From Myxococcus xanthus (GTDB taxonomy: Bacteria; Myxococcota; Myxococcia; Myxococcales; Myxococcaceae), in contig NZ_FNOH01000010.1 of NCBI RefSeq assembly GCF_900106535.1, forward strand, positions 248,001-312,000: DNA of 64,000 bases. Reading direction: 5' to 3'. Shown here in pieces: positions 1-8,007 of the stretch. The translations under genes were made by a program, and so were the position numbers. How positions within the stretch are numbered: position 1 is the first letter of the stretch; each line of letters begins with the position of its first letter. The notes below the pieces were generated by a model. The model ran no database searches and was not told where the DNA came from. It saw only the letters and a program-made list of their open reading frames with translations.

Positions 1-378
1 GCTGTCCACCGCCGCCAGCAGCGTGGTGGGGACCTGCACCAGGCGCACGCCGCGCTTGAGGACATGCGCGGCCACGGTGGAGACGTCACCGATGGTGCCG
101 CCGCCCACGGCCACGAGCGTGCCGGAGCGCGGAAGGGCCAGTCCGTTGGCGAGGACCTTCTCCAGGGCGGTGAACGTCTTGGCGCTCTCGCCGCCGGTGA
201 GCTGGATGATGGCGCGGGGGCTGCGCGCCTCCAGGGTGGGGATGAGGGAGGGGTGGAGCTTCGCGACGGTGCGGTCCACCACCGCCACGCTGCCCTCGGG
301 CAGGTTCCTGGCGAGGCGGGCGAAGGTGCCCCAGCGATCGGACGGCGGACGGTAGGCCCCGGGAGGAAGAGCACTCAT
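1..378 (-). CDS. aroB: 3-dehydroquinate synthase, N-terminal part (cut by window edge)
   Basis: Second step of the shikimate pathway: NAD-dependent cyclisation of DAHP to 3-dehydroquinate in the cytoplasm. The first 126 codons are visible. The stretch LTGGESAKTF and the glycine-rich VAVGGGTIGDV followed by VPTTLLAAVDS match the NAD/substrate-binding core of dehydroquinate synthases. The ATG at 378 overlaps the aroC stop (ATGA at 375-378), so translation is probably coupled. It is the last gene of the minus-strand aro operon visible here, and its C-terminal half, with the metal ligands, lies outside. The family call is secure; completeness of the gene cannot be judged. Confidence 0.93.
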   Translation of the reverse strand, partial: MSALPPGAYRPPSDRWGTFARLARNLPEGSVAVVDRTVAKLHPSLIPTLEARSPRAIIQLTGGESAKTFTALEKVLANGLALPRSGTLVAVGGGTIGDVSTVAAHVLKRGVRLVQVPTTLLAAVDS

Positions 379-1394
379 GGCGCGTGGGGCCTCGCGTTGA
401 AGTGGAGGACGAGGTCGGCGATGACGAGCGACACCATGGCCTCCAGCACCGGGACTGCCCGGGGCATGATGCACGGGTCGTGACGGCCGCCCTTCGCATG
501 CTCCTGCAGCGTCGCGGGCGGCTTGAAGAAGGTGCGAATCTGCATCGGCTCACCGTTGGCGAGCCCGCCCTGGATGCCGCCGTATGCGTCCTTCACGGCG
601 TGGAACTGGATGCCGGGCTGGCCAATGCGCTCGAGCAGGTCCGGCGGACCCCAGACGACGCCCGTGACGGCGCCGATGCTGCCCAGGGCCTGCGCGATGC
701 GCGCCTTGAGCTTGCCGAAGATGGGCTCGCCCAGACCCACGGGCAGGCCCTCCACGCGCACGTCAATGGCGCCGCCCAGGCTGTCGCCCGCCTCCTTCGC
801 GGTGAGGATGCGCCGGGACATCTCGTCGCGGATGGCGACGTCCGGGCAGCGCGTGGCGTGGGCGTCCACCTGCTCGCGGGTGAGTCCCGGCGCGGGCACG
901 GCGGCCACCAGGTTGCCCACCTGGGACACGTAGGCGACGGTGCGGATGGAAGGCACGTCACGGGCGAGGTACGCCTCGGCGATGGCGCCGCCGATGACGC
1001 GGCAGAGCGTCTCGCGCCCGCTGGTGCGCCCGCCGCCGCGGTGGTCACGGTGCTTGAAGCGCTCGCGCCACACGGCGTCCGCGTGGCCGGGCCGGTCCTC
1101 GGCCTTCAGCTTCTCGTAGTCCCCCGAGCGCTGGTTGGTGTTGCGCACGATGGCGGCGATGGGCGTCCCCAGCGTCTTGTCCTCGAAGACGCCGGACAGG
1201 AGCTCCACCTGGTCCGGTTCGCTGCGCGCGGTGGTGATGGTGGACTGGCCGGGGCGCCGACGGTCCAGCGCGACTTGAATCTGCTCGCGCGTCAGGGGCA
1301 CGCCGGCGGGGCAGCCATCCAGGATGGCGCCGAGAGCGGGCCCGTGGCTCTCTCCAAACGTCGTCAGGCGAAACAGTTCGCCGAAGGTATTCAT
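375..1394 (-). CDS. aroC: Chorismate synthase
   Basis: Last common step of aromatic biosynthesis: EPSP to chorismate, needing reduced FMN. The 339-residue product starts MNTFGELFRLTTFGESHGP, the standard N-terminus. It carries the signature region GGRTSGRET near residue 120 and DRRRPGQS near residue 45. A longer reading frame begins 17 codons upstream, but that extension lies inside the aroDE gene and lacks family similarity. The chosen ATG at 1394 overlaps the aroDE stop by four bases. Length is near the usual 350-360. Its product feeds menF, which is encoded divergently 4 kb away. Confidence 0.97.
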   Translation of the reverse strand: MNTFGELFRLTTFGESHGPALGAILDGCPAGVPLTREQIQVALDRRRPGQSTITTARSEPDQVELLSGVFEDKTLGTPIAAIVRNTNQRSGDYEKLKAEDRPGHADAVWRERFKHRDHRGGGRTSGRETLCRVIGGAIAEAYLARDVPSIRTVAYVSQVGNLVAAVPAPGLTREQVDAHATRCPDVAIRDEMSRRILTAKEAGDSLGGAIDVRVEGLPVGLGEPIFGKLKARIAQALGSIGAVTGVVWGPPDLLERIGQPGIQFHAVKDAYGGIQGGLANGEPMQIRTFFKPPATLQEHAKGGRHDPCIMPRAVPVLEAMVSLVIADLVLHFNARPHAP

Positions 1395-2662
1395 GTCGCG
1401 GACTCCCAGAGTTGGCGCTGACGCCGGGCTTGCGCGATGAACCACGCCGCACCCAGCAGGACTGGAGTACCGCCGCGTTGGACAATCTCCGCGGCGATGC
1501 GCCGGCCCGGGGCTCCGTAGGCGATGACCGCCACACGGGCCCCGTCGAAGCGCAGGTCGTCAGGAGCGGGCACCCTATCGGGCCAGGTCCAGACGCCCGC
1601 CCCTGTGAGAGGCGCCTGGATGTCGGCGCGTCGCAAGACGCGCAAGTCGCAGCTCAGCTCCGCCGCCACGGACCGGAGCGCCGAGGTGGCGCCACCGTCC
1701 CCCAGGACGAAGACTTCGCGAGCCCCGAGCCGCTCGAGCACCGTGCGGGCGCCGAACGTGTCGGTATTGAAGGCTTCCCACCGGCCGCCCCGGCGGACCA
1801 GCGTGTTGATGGCGTCCAGCGAGGACCCCGTGTGCTTCGCCAGCCGCAGCTTGAAGGGGCTGGTGACGGCGAAGCCTCCGTAGTGAGGCAGGAGCGCGTC
1901 CACCACGGCCTCCACCGGCCCGTCCTCCGGCAGGTCGATGCGGTCGAAGGGCTGACGGTGGATGCGGGGCGAGCGCGAGTGGACGATGGACGTCCCCAGG
2001 ATGCCCAGCCGCAGCGGCGGCGCCACCGTGTACCGGTCCGCGCCGCGCAGCGCTCGCACGGCGTCGTCCAGCAGCCGCTGGCCGGGCGCCGCGACCCAGG
2101 CGCCTCCCGCCGCGACGTAGTCCAACACGTTGTTCTGGGCGAGCAGCGCCCGCGTGGGCAACGCCACCGCGCCCATGCCCAGCACCGTGACTCGCGTGGC
2201 ACCGAAGCGCTCCACCATCCGCCGCTGCGTCTCCATCAGTGTGACGAGGTGGGCCGGGTCCGTCATCGGCTCCACATGCTTCACCAGGGCGTCGGCGGGC
2301 AGCTCACGCTCCCATAACTGGAGCGCTTCCTCCGTGGAGAGCTGCCGGCTCGCGTGGTGCGACGCGAGCAGCTTTCCGGGAGGTGCCGCCAGCGATGCCT
2401 GCTGCCCCGACGCGTCCATCAAGTCCCTGTCCACGCGCCAGGCCGCGGCCACCCAGGGGGCGGGCAGCGGCTTGCCCCGCTCGGAGACGAGCAGCGGCAG
2501 CACCGCCGCCAGCGCCTCGGGCGAGATGGCGTCAGGGGCGTGCAGGTCCGTGCGGATTTCCAGGACGTCCGCCCCACGGCGCTGGCCGTCTCGCGCGAAG
2601 CGGACAGCGTCTTCGCCGAGCAGGGTGGGGGGCAGGGTGACGACGCGCCGGGCGGGCGTCAC
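1391..2662 (-). CDS. Fused type I 3-dehydroquinate dehydratase / shikimate dehydrogenase
   Basis: Catalyses two consecutive shikimate steps on one 423-residue chain, an AroD-AroE fusion. Residues 1-210 are a divergent type I dehydratase: LEIRTDL (E35, R37, D39) matches the first-strand motif, SHH at 101-103 supplies the general-base His and K128 in LVKHVEP is the likely Schiff-base Lys. Residues 215-423 are a shikimate dehydrogenase: LGTSIVHSRSP for substrate binding, catalytic Lys at about 271 (SPFK), AFNTD with Asp 301, and the nucleotide loop VLGDGGATSA. GTG start at 2662 overlaps the upstream kinase stop (GTGA). Such fusions are usual in plants and occur in some bacteria. The fold assignment of the first half is less certain than that of the second. 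Confidence 0.87.
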   Translation of the reverse strand: MTPARRVVTLPPTLLGEDAVRFARDGQRRGADVLEIRTDLHAPDAISPEALAAVLPLLVSERGKPLPAPWVAAAWRVDRDLMDASGQQASLAAPPGKLLASHHASRQLSTEEALQLWERELPADALVKHVEPMTDPAHLVTLMETQRRMVERFGATRVTVLGMGAVALPTRALLAQNNVLDYVAAGGAWVAAPGQRLLDDAVRALRGADRYTVAPPLRLGILGTSIVHSRSPRIHRQPFDRIDLPEDGPVEAVVDALLPHYGGFAVTSPFKLRLAKHTGSSLDAINTLVRRGGRWEAFNTDTFGARTVLERLGAREVFVLGDGGATSALRSVAAELSCDLRVLRRADIQAPLTGAGVWTWPDRVPAPDDLRFDGARVAVIAYGAPGRRIAAEIVQRGGTPVLLGAAWFIAQARRQRQLWESAT

Positions 2663-3261
2663 AGGGGCACCTCGGGGGCAAGGCAGCCTCGGAGGAAGTC
2701 CTCCAGGGCCACGGTGGGGACGCGGGCGTGCAGCACCTCGCGCTCATGGAACACCGCGGACAATTCTTCTTCGAGCGACATGTCGGCGCGCAGCCGCGGG
2801 CGCGTCCGGTCCGTGAGCAGCCGCTCACGGTAGGTGTCGAAACAGATGGGGACGACCAGGGTGAAGAGCCCGGTCAGCGCGTCGGGGTGGTGCGACAGGA
2901 AACCGCCTCCCACGGCCACCAGCCCTCCGGCCGGCAGTCCTTGCAGGGCGCGGCGTTCAGCGGCCCGGAACTCCTGCGGCGCTTCCGCCACCCATCTGCG
3001 CAGCGGGCGCCCGTGCAGGCGTTCCAGGTGTGCGTCCAGGTCCAGCCCGGGGCGCGCTAGCATGCGGGCCACCATGGGCAAGAGGCGCGACTTGCCCGCG
3101 CTCCGGTGGCCGGCGAGCACCACCGTCTGACTGGAGCCGGGGAGCGGGGAGGGGCCCGGGCGGGCTACCGCCTCCCTCAGTCCCGGCGCGAGCCGGGGAT
3201 CCACCGAGGCGAGAATCTGTTCAACGAGGTGCCGCCGCTCCTCAGCGGACGGTGCCGACAT
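2659..3261 (-). CDS. aroK: Shikimate kinase family protein
   Basis: Predicted to phosphorylate shikimate at O3 with ATP. In a 200-residue product the P-loop GHRSAGKS is at 51-58, the substrate-binding Asp in DLDAHLE near 76, FRAAER near 98, the glycine-rich VAVGGG at 115-120 and the lid Arg in RPRL later. About 40 extra N-terminal residues precede the kinase core. I prefer the ATG at 3261 (MSAPSAEERR), overlapping menG by 20 bases, to an in-frame start ten codons earlier. It lies inside the aro operon, which fits the role. The extra N-terminus and divergent core leave some doubt about substrate. Confidence 0.83.
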   Translation of the reverse strand: MSAPSAEERRHLVEQILASVDPRLAPGLREAVARPGPSPLPGSSQTVVLAGHRSAGKSRLLPMVARMLARPGLDLDAHLERLHGRPLRRWVAEAPQEFRAAERRALQGLPAGGLVAVGGGFLSHHPDALTGLFTLVVPICFDTYRERLLTDRTRPRLRADMSLEEELSAVFHEREVLHARVPTVALEDFLRGCLAPEVPL

Positions 3262-3931
3262 AGACGTAGGCGGTGCCGAACGTGAGCGCATGCGCGGACT
3301 TTGCCGCGTAGGCCCCGGACTGGTCCATCAACTCCAGGAACTTGTCACCGGCCGGGAAGGAGGCGGACGTCTTGGGCAGGTACTGGTACGCGGCGCGGTT
3401 GCCCGTCAGCAGCCCTCCAATCGTGGGCATCACCGTCTTGCTGTAGAAGCGGAACAAGGCCCCGAAGGCCCCCGTCGGCTGGCCGAACTCCAGCACCACG
3501 ACGTGGCCACCGGGCCGGACCACCCGCGCCATCTCCTTCAGGCACTTCACCGGGTCATCCACGTTGCGGATGCCGAACGAGATGGAGGCCACGTCGAAGC
3601 TGTCGGCCGCGAAGGGCAGGTCCATCGCGTCGGCCACCTGGAAGTCCACCTGGAGGCCCGCCTTCTCCGCCTTGGCGGGGGCGCTCTCCAGCATCTCCGG
3701 GCAGAAGTCCGTGCCCACGACACGGCCGGACACGCCCACCTTGCGCTTGAAGGCCAGGGCCAGGTCGCCAGTGCCCGAAGCGCAGTCGAGGACGCGGTCT
3801 CCTTCCTTCGCGGTGCTGAGCCGGACGGCCTTCCGGCGCCACAGCCGGTGGATGCCGAACGAGAGGACCTCATTCGTCACGTCGTACTTCGTGGCGATGG
3901 AAGAGAACATCTCACGGACTTCAGTACTCAT
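3242..3931 (-). CDS. menG: Demethylmenaquinone methyltransferase (UbiE/MenG family)
   Basis: SAM-dependent C-methylation of demethylmenaquinone, the last step of menaquinone synthesis. The 229-residue product has motif I DCASGTGDLAL, the family signature SISFGIRNVDDP and the C-terminal GTAYVYVGT. The ATG at 3931 overlaps the aroF stop by four bases; an in-frame start 13 codons upstream lies in aroF coding sequence and is disfavoured. The gene sits inside an aro operon, while the other six menaquinone genes lie just across the divergent promoter region. This strongly favours menaquinone over ubiquinone as substrate. Confidence 0.94.
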   Translation of the reverse strand: MSTEVREMFSSIATKYDVTNEVLSFGIHRLWRRKAVRLSTAKEGDRVLDCASGTGDLALAFKRKVGVSGRVVGTDFCPEMLESAPAKAEKAGLQVDFQVADAMDLPFAADSFDVASISFGIRNVDDPVKCLKEMARVVRPGGHVVVLEFGQPTGAFGALFRFYSKTVMPTIGGLLTGNRAAYQYLPKTSASFPAGDKFLELMDQSGAYAAKSAHALTFGTAYVYVGTVR

Positions 3932-4839
3932 CGCGCCCTCACGACCTGGGCCGGGCTTTCCGGCCGCCAAAGGTGTCGGTCCACCGCGTCTAGCACGGCT
4001 GGCAGCCGCCGCATCAACGTCTCGAAGCGTTCAGGCGTCAGGGCCTGGTGCCCATCGCACATGGCCTGCTCGGGCTTCGGGTGGACTTCAATCAACAATC
4101 CGTCCGCCCCCGCGGCCGCGGCCGCCAGCGACATGGGGAGGATGAGCGCCGGGTCGCCCGTCGCATGGGACGGGTCGACGATGACGGGCAGGTGGGAGCG
4201 CTGCTTCGCCCAGGCCACCGCCGCCAGGTCCAGCGTGTTGCGCAGCTCCGTCTCGAAGGTGCGGATGCCGCGCTCGCACAGCATCACCTGTTCGTTGCCG
4301 CCGTCGAGGATGTACTCGGCGGCCAGCAGCCACTCCTGCAACGTGGCCGACAGGCCTCGTTTGAGCAGCACGGGCTTGCGCACCTTCCCCAGCGCCCGAA
4401 GCAGCGAGTAGTTCTGCATGTTGCGCGCACCCACCTGGAGGATGTCCGTGGACTCCTCCATGAGGGGAATCTGCGCCGACTCCATCACCTCACTGATGAT
4501 GGGCATGCCGTGGCGGCGCCCGGCCTCCGCCAGGACGTGCAGGCCCGGCTCACCCATGCCCTGGAATGCGTAGGGACTGGTGCGAGGCTTGAATACGCCA
4601 CCGCGCAGGACATGGGCACCCGCGGCGGCCACCACCGAGGCGGCGTGCTGCACCTGCTCCGCGCCTTCCACCGCGCAGGGGCCAGCCATTACGACGAACC
4701 CGGGGCCTCCGACTTCCACGGGGCCCACTCGCACGCGAGTGCCTTCGGGCCGCTCCACGCGAAGCACCCGCAGCGCGCCCGGGGCCCGTCCGGACCCGGC
4801 TGGTTCGTCTGGCCGCTTGCCTCCCACGGACCCTCCCAT
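3928..4839 (-). CDS. aroF: 3-deoxy-7-phosphoheptulonate (DAHP) synthase, KDO8P-synthase-like type
   Basis: First committed step of the shikimate pathway, condensing phosphoenolpyruvate and erythrose 4-phosphate. The 303-residue chain shows VMAGPCAVEG near 50, RGGVFKPRTSPYAFQG near 80-95, GARNMQN, LLKRG, and IVDPSHATGD near 220, the active-site set of the AroF/KdsA-like class. The first 45 residues are a short leader without obvious regulatory domain. First gene of the aro operon. No good ribosome site directly precedes the ATG at 4839. The only AAGGAG (minus strand, 4870-4865) is in one arm of a hairpin 5 bases upstream of the start codon. Confidence 0.95.
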   Translation of the reverse strand: MGGSVGGKRPDEPAGSGRAPGALRVLRVERPEGTRVRVGPVEVGGPGFVVMAGPCAVEGAEQVQHAASVVAAAGAHVLRGGVFKPRTSPYAFQGMGEPGLHVLAEAGRRHGMPIISEVMESAQIPLMEESTDILQVGARNMQNYSLLRALGKVRKPVLLKRGLSATLQEWLLAAEYILDGGNEQVMLCERGIRTFETELRNTLDLAAVAWAKQRSHLPVIVDPSHATGDPALILPMSLAAAAAGADGLLIEVHPKPEQAMCDGHQALTPERFETLMRRLPAVLDAVDRHLWRPESPAQVVRAR

Positions 4840-4843
4840 TCAT

Positions 4844-4867
4844 GGAGTTCAAGAGGTTTTGAACTCC
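4844..4867. promoter_or_regulatory. Inverted repeat upstream of aroF (9-bp perfect arms)
   Basis: Arms GGAGTTCAA (4844-4852) and TTGAACTCC (4859-4867) are perfect complements around a six-base spacer. On the minus strand the structure ends five bases before the aroF start and takes up an AAGGAG sequence. It could be an operator in the divergent aroF/menF region or an RNA hairpin controlling aroF translation. The repeat is directly visible; the function is inferred. Confidence 0.5.
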
Positions 4868-4908
4868 TTGGTGCATGTATAGCCGAGATGGCTTAGAAGA
4901 CAACCGAA

Positions 4909-4929
4909 GGTGATTGCGACGCAATCGCC
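4909..4929. promoter_or_regulatory. Inverted repeat upstream of menF
   Basis: GGTGATTGC (4909-4917) and GCAATCGCC (4921-4929) are complementary with one mismatch around GAC. It ends 14 bases before the menF ATG, within the 104-bp divergent gap. A short spacer and position fit a regulator-binding site for menF. Confidence 0.4.
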
Positions 4930-4943
4930 GATGAGGAACGCTG

Positions 4944-6254
4944 ATGAAGACGCACACTCCCGTTGAGAGCCAGCGCTGGGTGGCCGGAATGACGCCCCTT
5001 GCGGTGGTGGATCCGCTCGCGGGTGCGGACGTATTGGGCGTTCCGACCGTCTACTGGGAGCGTCCGCTGGCGCAGGACGCGGCGGCGGGGTGGGGTGAGG
5101 CGGCGGTGGTGGAGGCGCAGGACGCCTCCGACATTCCTGACGTGCTGGCCTCGCTGGGCCGCGTGCAGGTGCGCTGGCTGGGCGAAGCCCCGGAGTCGAT
5201 GCCGGGCCCCTGGTTTGGCGGCATCCGTTTCGGTGACTCGGGCACGGTGGACACGGCGTGGGCGTCGCACGGTGTGACGCGCTGGACGCTGCCCGAGGTG
5301 CTGGTGTTCCGCACGGCGCGCGGCGCGTGCGTCGTGGCGTTCGCGCAGGAAGGCCGCGGGGGTGAGGACCTGGTGCGCTCGCGGCTGGAGCGCGTCCGTG
5401 CCTGCTTCCCGGAGTCGTACCGGCATGCGCGCGGCGAGCCCGTGGCGTTGGAGTTGCGCGCGTCGCGGCTGGACTTCGAGGTGCGGGTGCAGCGCGCGCT
5501 GGACGCGATTGCGTCCGGGCACCTCCAGAAGGTGGTGCTGGCGCGCCCGCTGGATGCGGAAGGGCCCGCGCCCTTTGATGTGGTGGACGTGCTGGCGCGG
5601 CTGCGTGAGCAGAATCCCCGCTGCGCCACCTTCCTGTTCCGCGCTCCGGACGACACGTGCTTCCTGGGCGCGACGCCGGAGACGCTGTGCCGGGTGGACG
5701 GTCAGGTGCTGGAGACGGAGGCCCTGGCGGGCACGGCCGCGCCCGGCCAGGCGGACGGGCTGCGGGGCCATGACAAGAACGTGCGCGAGCACGCGTCCGT
5801 GGTGCGCTACCTCGTCACCGCGTTGACGCCGCTGGCGGAGCAGGTGTCGTCGGACGCGGAGCCCGCGCTGCTGGCCTTGAAGAACGTCGTTCACCTGCGG
5901 ACGGGGTTTCGCGCCGAGCTGCGGCCGGGGGTGACGCCGGCGCAGGTGGTGGAGGCGCTGCATCCCACGCCGGCCGTGGGCGGTACGCCTCGTGAGCGGG
6001 CACTGTCGTTCCTGGTGGAGCACGAAGGCCTGGACCGTGGGTGGTACGCGGGACCGGTGGGCTGGGTGGGGCCTGGGCGGGCGCACTTGATGGTGGCGCT
6101 GCGCTCGGCGCGCGTGAAGGGCGCGAAGGCCCGGCTGTTCGTCGGCGTGGGGCTGGTGGCTGGCTCCAACGCGGACTCGGAGTGGCGGGAGACGGAGATG
6201 AAGAGCCTGGCCATGTTGCGGGCCTTGGGAGGCGGGGATGTCGTCCGACGCTAA
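4944..6254 (+). CDS. menF: Isochorismate synthase
   Basis: Converts chorismate to isochorismate, entry to menaquinone synthesis. The C-terminal 270 of 436 residues form the chorismate-binding fold: SGHLQKVVLARPL near 190, FLGATPETLCRV near 235, ETEALAGTA near 255, HPTPAVGGTPRE near 335, YAGPVGW near 360 and the terminal VGVGLVAGSNADSEWRETEMK. The N-terminal 170 residues are the variable domain of this family. ATG at 4944 is preceded by GAGGA at good spacing. First gene of the six-gene men operon. EntC-type siderophore enzymes are related, but the neighbours settle the role. Confidence 0.95.
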   Translation: MKTHTPVESQRWVAGMTPLAVVDPLAGADVLGVPTVYWERPLAQDAAAGWGEAAVVEAQDASDIPDVLASLGRVQVRWLGEAPESMPGPWFGGIRFGDSGTVDTAWASHGVTRWTLPEVLVFRTARGACVVAFAQEGRGGEDLVRSRLERVRACFPESYRHARGEPVALELRASRLDFEVRVQRALDAIASGHLQKVVLARPLDAEGPAPFDVVDVLARLREQNPRCATFLFRAPDDTCFLGATPETLCRVDGQVLETEALAGTAAPGQADGLRGHDKNVREHASVVRYLVTALTPLAEQVSSDAEPALLALKNVVHLRTGFRAELRPGVTPAQVVEALHPTPAVGGTPRERALSFLVEHEGLDRGWYAGPVGWVGPGRAHLMVALRSARVKGAKARLFVGVGLVAGSNADSEWRETEMKSLAMLRALGGGDVVRR

Positions 6255-8007
6255 CCTCAACGTGTTGTGGGCGCGCGCGTTGCTGGAAGAGCTCGTGCGC
6301 GGTGGGGTTCGTCACGCGGTGGTGTGTCCGGGTTCCCGGTCATCGCCCCTGGCCCTGGCCTGTGCCGGGACGGAGGGGCTGCGCACGTGGTCGGTCATCG
6401 ACGAGCGCAGCGCGGGCTTCTTCGCCCTGGGGCTCGCGAAGCAGTCGCGCGCACCGGCCGTGGTGGTGGCGACCAGCGGCACCGCAGGCGCGCACTTCTA
6501 CCCGGCGGTCATCGAGGCCGCGCTGTCTCACGTGCCCCTGGTGGTGCTGACGGCGGACCGGCCCCTGGAGCTTCAGGGCTGGGGCGCGCCGCAGACCGTG
6601 CCACAGGCGCGCTTCTTCGGAGAGCACGCGCGCTTCTACGCGGACCTCGGTCAGCCCGAGGCGCATGACGCGGCGTTGATTCACATGCGTGCCACCGTTG
6701 CCCGCGCGGTCGTCAGCGCGTGGCGCGCGCCGCGGGGCGCCGTGCAGCTCAACGTCCCATTCCGCGAGCCGCTGGCCCCCATCGCCGAGCCCTTCCCCGA
6801 GGCCTCCCTGAGCGCGCTCGCGAAGTCGGGCCGCGCCGGTGCGCCGCTGACGCGCATCGTCCCGCCCGAGCCGGTGCCGGACGCGTCCACCCTGGACGAG
6901 GTGCGCCGCCGGATTGCCGCGACCACTCGCGGCGTCATCGTGTGTGGCCCGCGAGATGAGATGGATGGATTCGCGGCGGCCATCAGCGCGCTGTCGCAGG
7001 CCACGGGCTATCCCGTGCTGGCCGAGTCCACCTCGCAGGCCCGCTATGGCGGCGGCCCGCTCACGCTGTCCTATTACGACGCGATGTTGCGGCATGCGCC
7101 GTTCGCGAAGGCGCACCGTCCGGAGCTCGTGTTGCGCTTCGGGGGCGGGCTCACGCCGAAGGTGCCTCAGCAGTGGCTGGACGGCTCGGGCGCGGACACC
7201 GTCCTCTTCAGTGACGGCGGCGGGTTGTTCGACCCGGCGCACCGTGCGTCCACGGTGGTGGAGGGCTCGGCGGTGGCGGCCTGTGAGGCCCTGACGCGAG
7301 GACTCGCGCGCGGCGTGGGGGCGTGGGCACGAGGCTTCCTGGCCGCGGAGCAACGGGTGCGCACGGCGCTGGAGGCCGCGTTCGCGGAGCAGCCCGATGT
7401 GCTCTCCGAGCCGCGTATCGCTCGCGAGGTGGTGGCGGCGCTTCCCGCGGGCGCGCCGCTCTTCGTATCCAGCAGCATGCCCATCCGCGACCTGGATGCC
7501 TTCGCTCCGGCGGGCACGGTGCCGCTGCGGGTGCTGGCCAATCGGGGGGCCAACGGAATCGACGGCATTGTCTCCAGCGCGCTCGGCATGGCGGCCGCTG
7601 CGGGCCGCTCCGCGGTGCTGCTCACGGGGGACCTGGCGTTGCTGCATGACGTGGGAGCCTTCGTCACCGCGTCGCGCACGCGAGTGCCGCTCACGGTGGT
7701 GGCGGTGAACAACGATGGGGGCGGCATCTTCTCGTTCCTCCCCATCGCCCAGGTCGCGCCGCGGGACACGTTCGAGACGCTCTTCGGTACGCCGCACGGT
7801 GTGGACCTGTCCCACGCGGCGGCGCTGGGCGGCGCCCGGCTCCACCGGCCGGAGACGCCCGTCGCGCTCAGGTCGGCCGTGCGCGAGGGCCTGGAGGGCG
7901 GGCTCCACCTGGTGGAAGTGCGCGTGGACCGCAACGCGAATGTGGATGAGCACCGGCGGCTGTTCGCTCGAATGGCGGCCTCACTGGGAGAAGGACCATG
8001 GGCGTGA
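6238..8007 (+). CDS. menD: SEPHCHC synthase (2-succinyl-5-enolpyruvyl-6-hydroxy-3-cyclohexene-1-carboxylate synthase)
   Basis: Thiamine-diphosphate enzyme adding a succinic semialdehyde unit from 2-oxoglutarate to isochorismate. The 589-residue product has VCPGSRSSPLALA near 28, the ThDP-activating Glu in IDERSAGFFALGLAK near 52, VLTADRP near 98, and in the C-terminal domain LTGDLALLHD and VNNDGGGIFSFLP, the Mg/diphosphate motif. It overlaps menF by 17 bases, so translation is likely coupled. Length is slightly above the usual 550-580. Confidence 0.96.
   Translation: MSSDANLNVLWARALLEELVRGGVRHAVVCPGSRSSPLALACAGTEGLRTWSVIDERSAGFFALGLAKQSRAPAVVVATSGTAGAHFYPAVIEAALSHVPLVVLTADRPLELQGWGAPQTVPQARFFGEHARFYADLGQPEAHDAALIHMRATVARAVVSAWRAPRGAVQLNVPFREPLAPIAEPFPEASLSALAKSGRAGAPLTRIVPPEPVPDASTLDEVRRRIAATTRGVIVCGPRDEMDGFAAAISALSQATGYPVLAESTSQARYGGGPLTLSYYDAMLRHAPFAKAHRPELVLRFGGGLTPKVPQQWLDGSGADTVLFSDGGGLFDPAHRASTVVEGSAVAACEALTRGLARGVGAWARGFLAAEQRVRTALEAAFAEQPDVLSEPRIAREVVAALPAGAPLFVSSSMPIRDLDAFAPAGTVPLRVLANRGANGIDGIVSSALGMAAAAGRSAVLLTGDLALLHDVGAFVTASRTRVPLTVVAVNNDGGGIFSFLPIAQVAPRDTFETLFGTPHGVDLSHAAALGGARLHRPETPVALRSAVREGLEGGLHLVEVRVDRNANVDEHRRLFARMAASLGEGPWA

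Noticed and set aside
3242-3931. Ubiquinone (rather than menaquinone) methyltransferase
   Set aside because: The men genes are adjacent and no ubiquinone gene is present; the UbiE family serves both.
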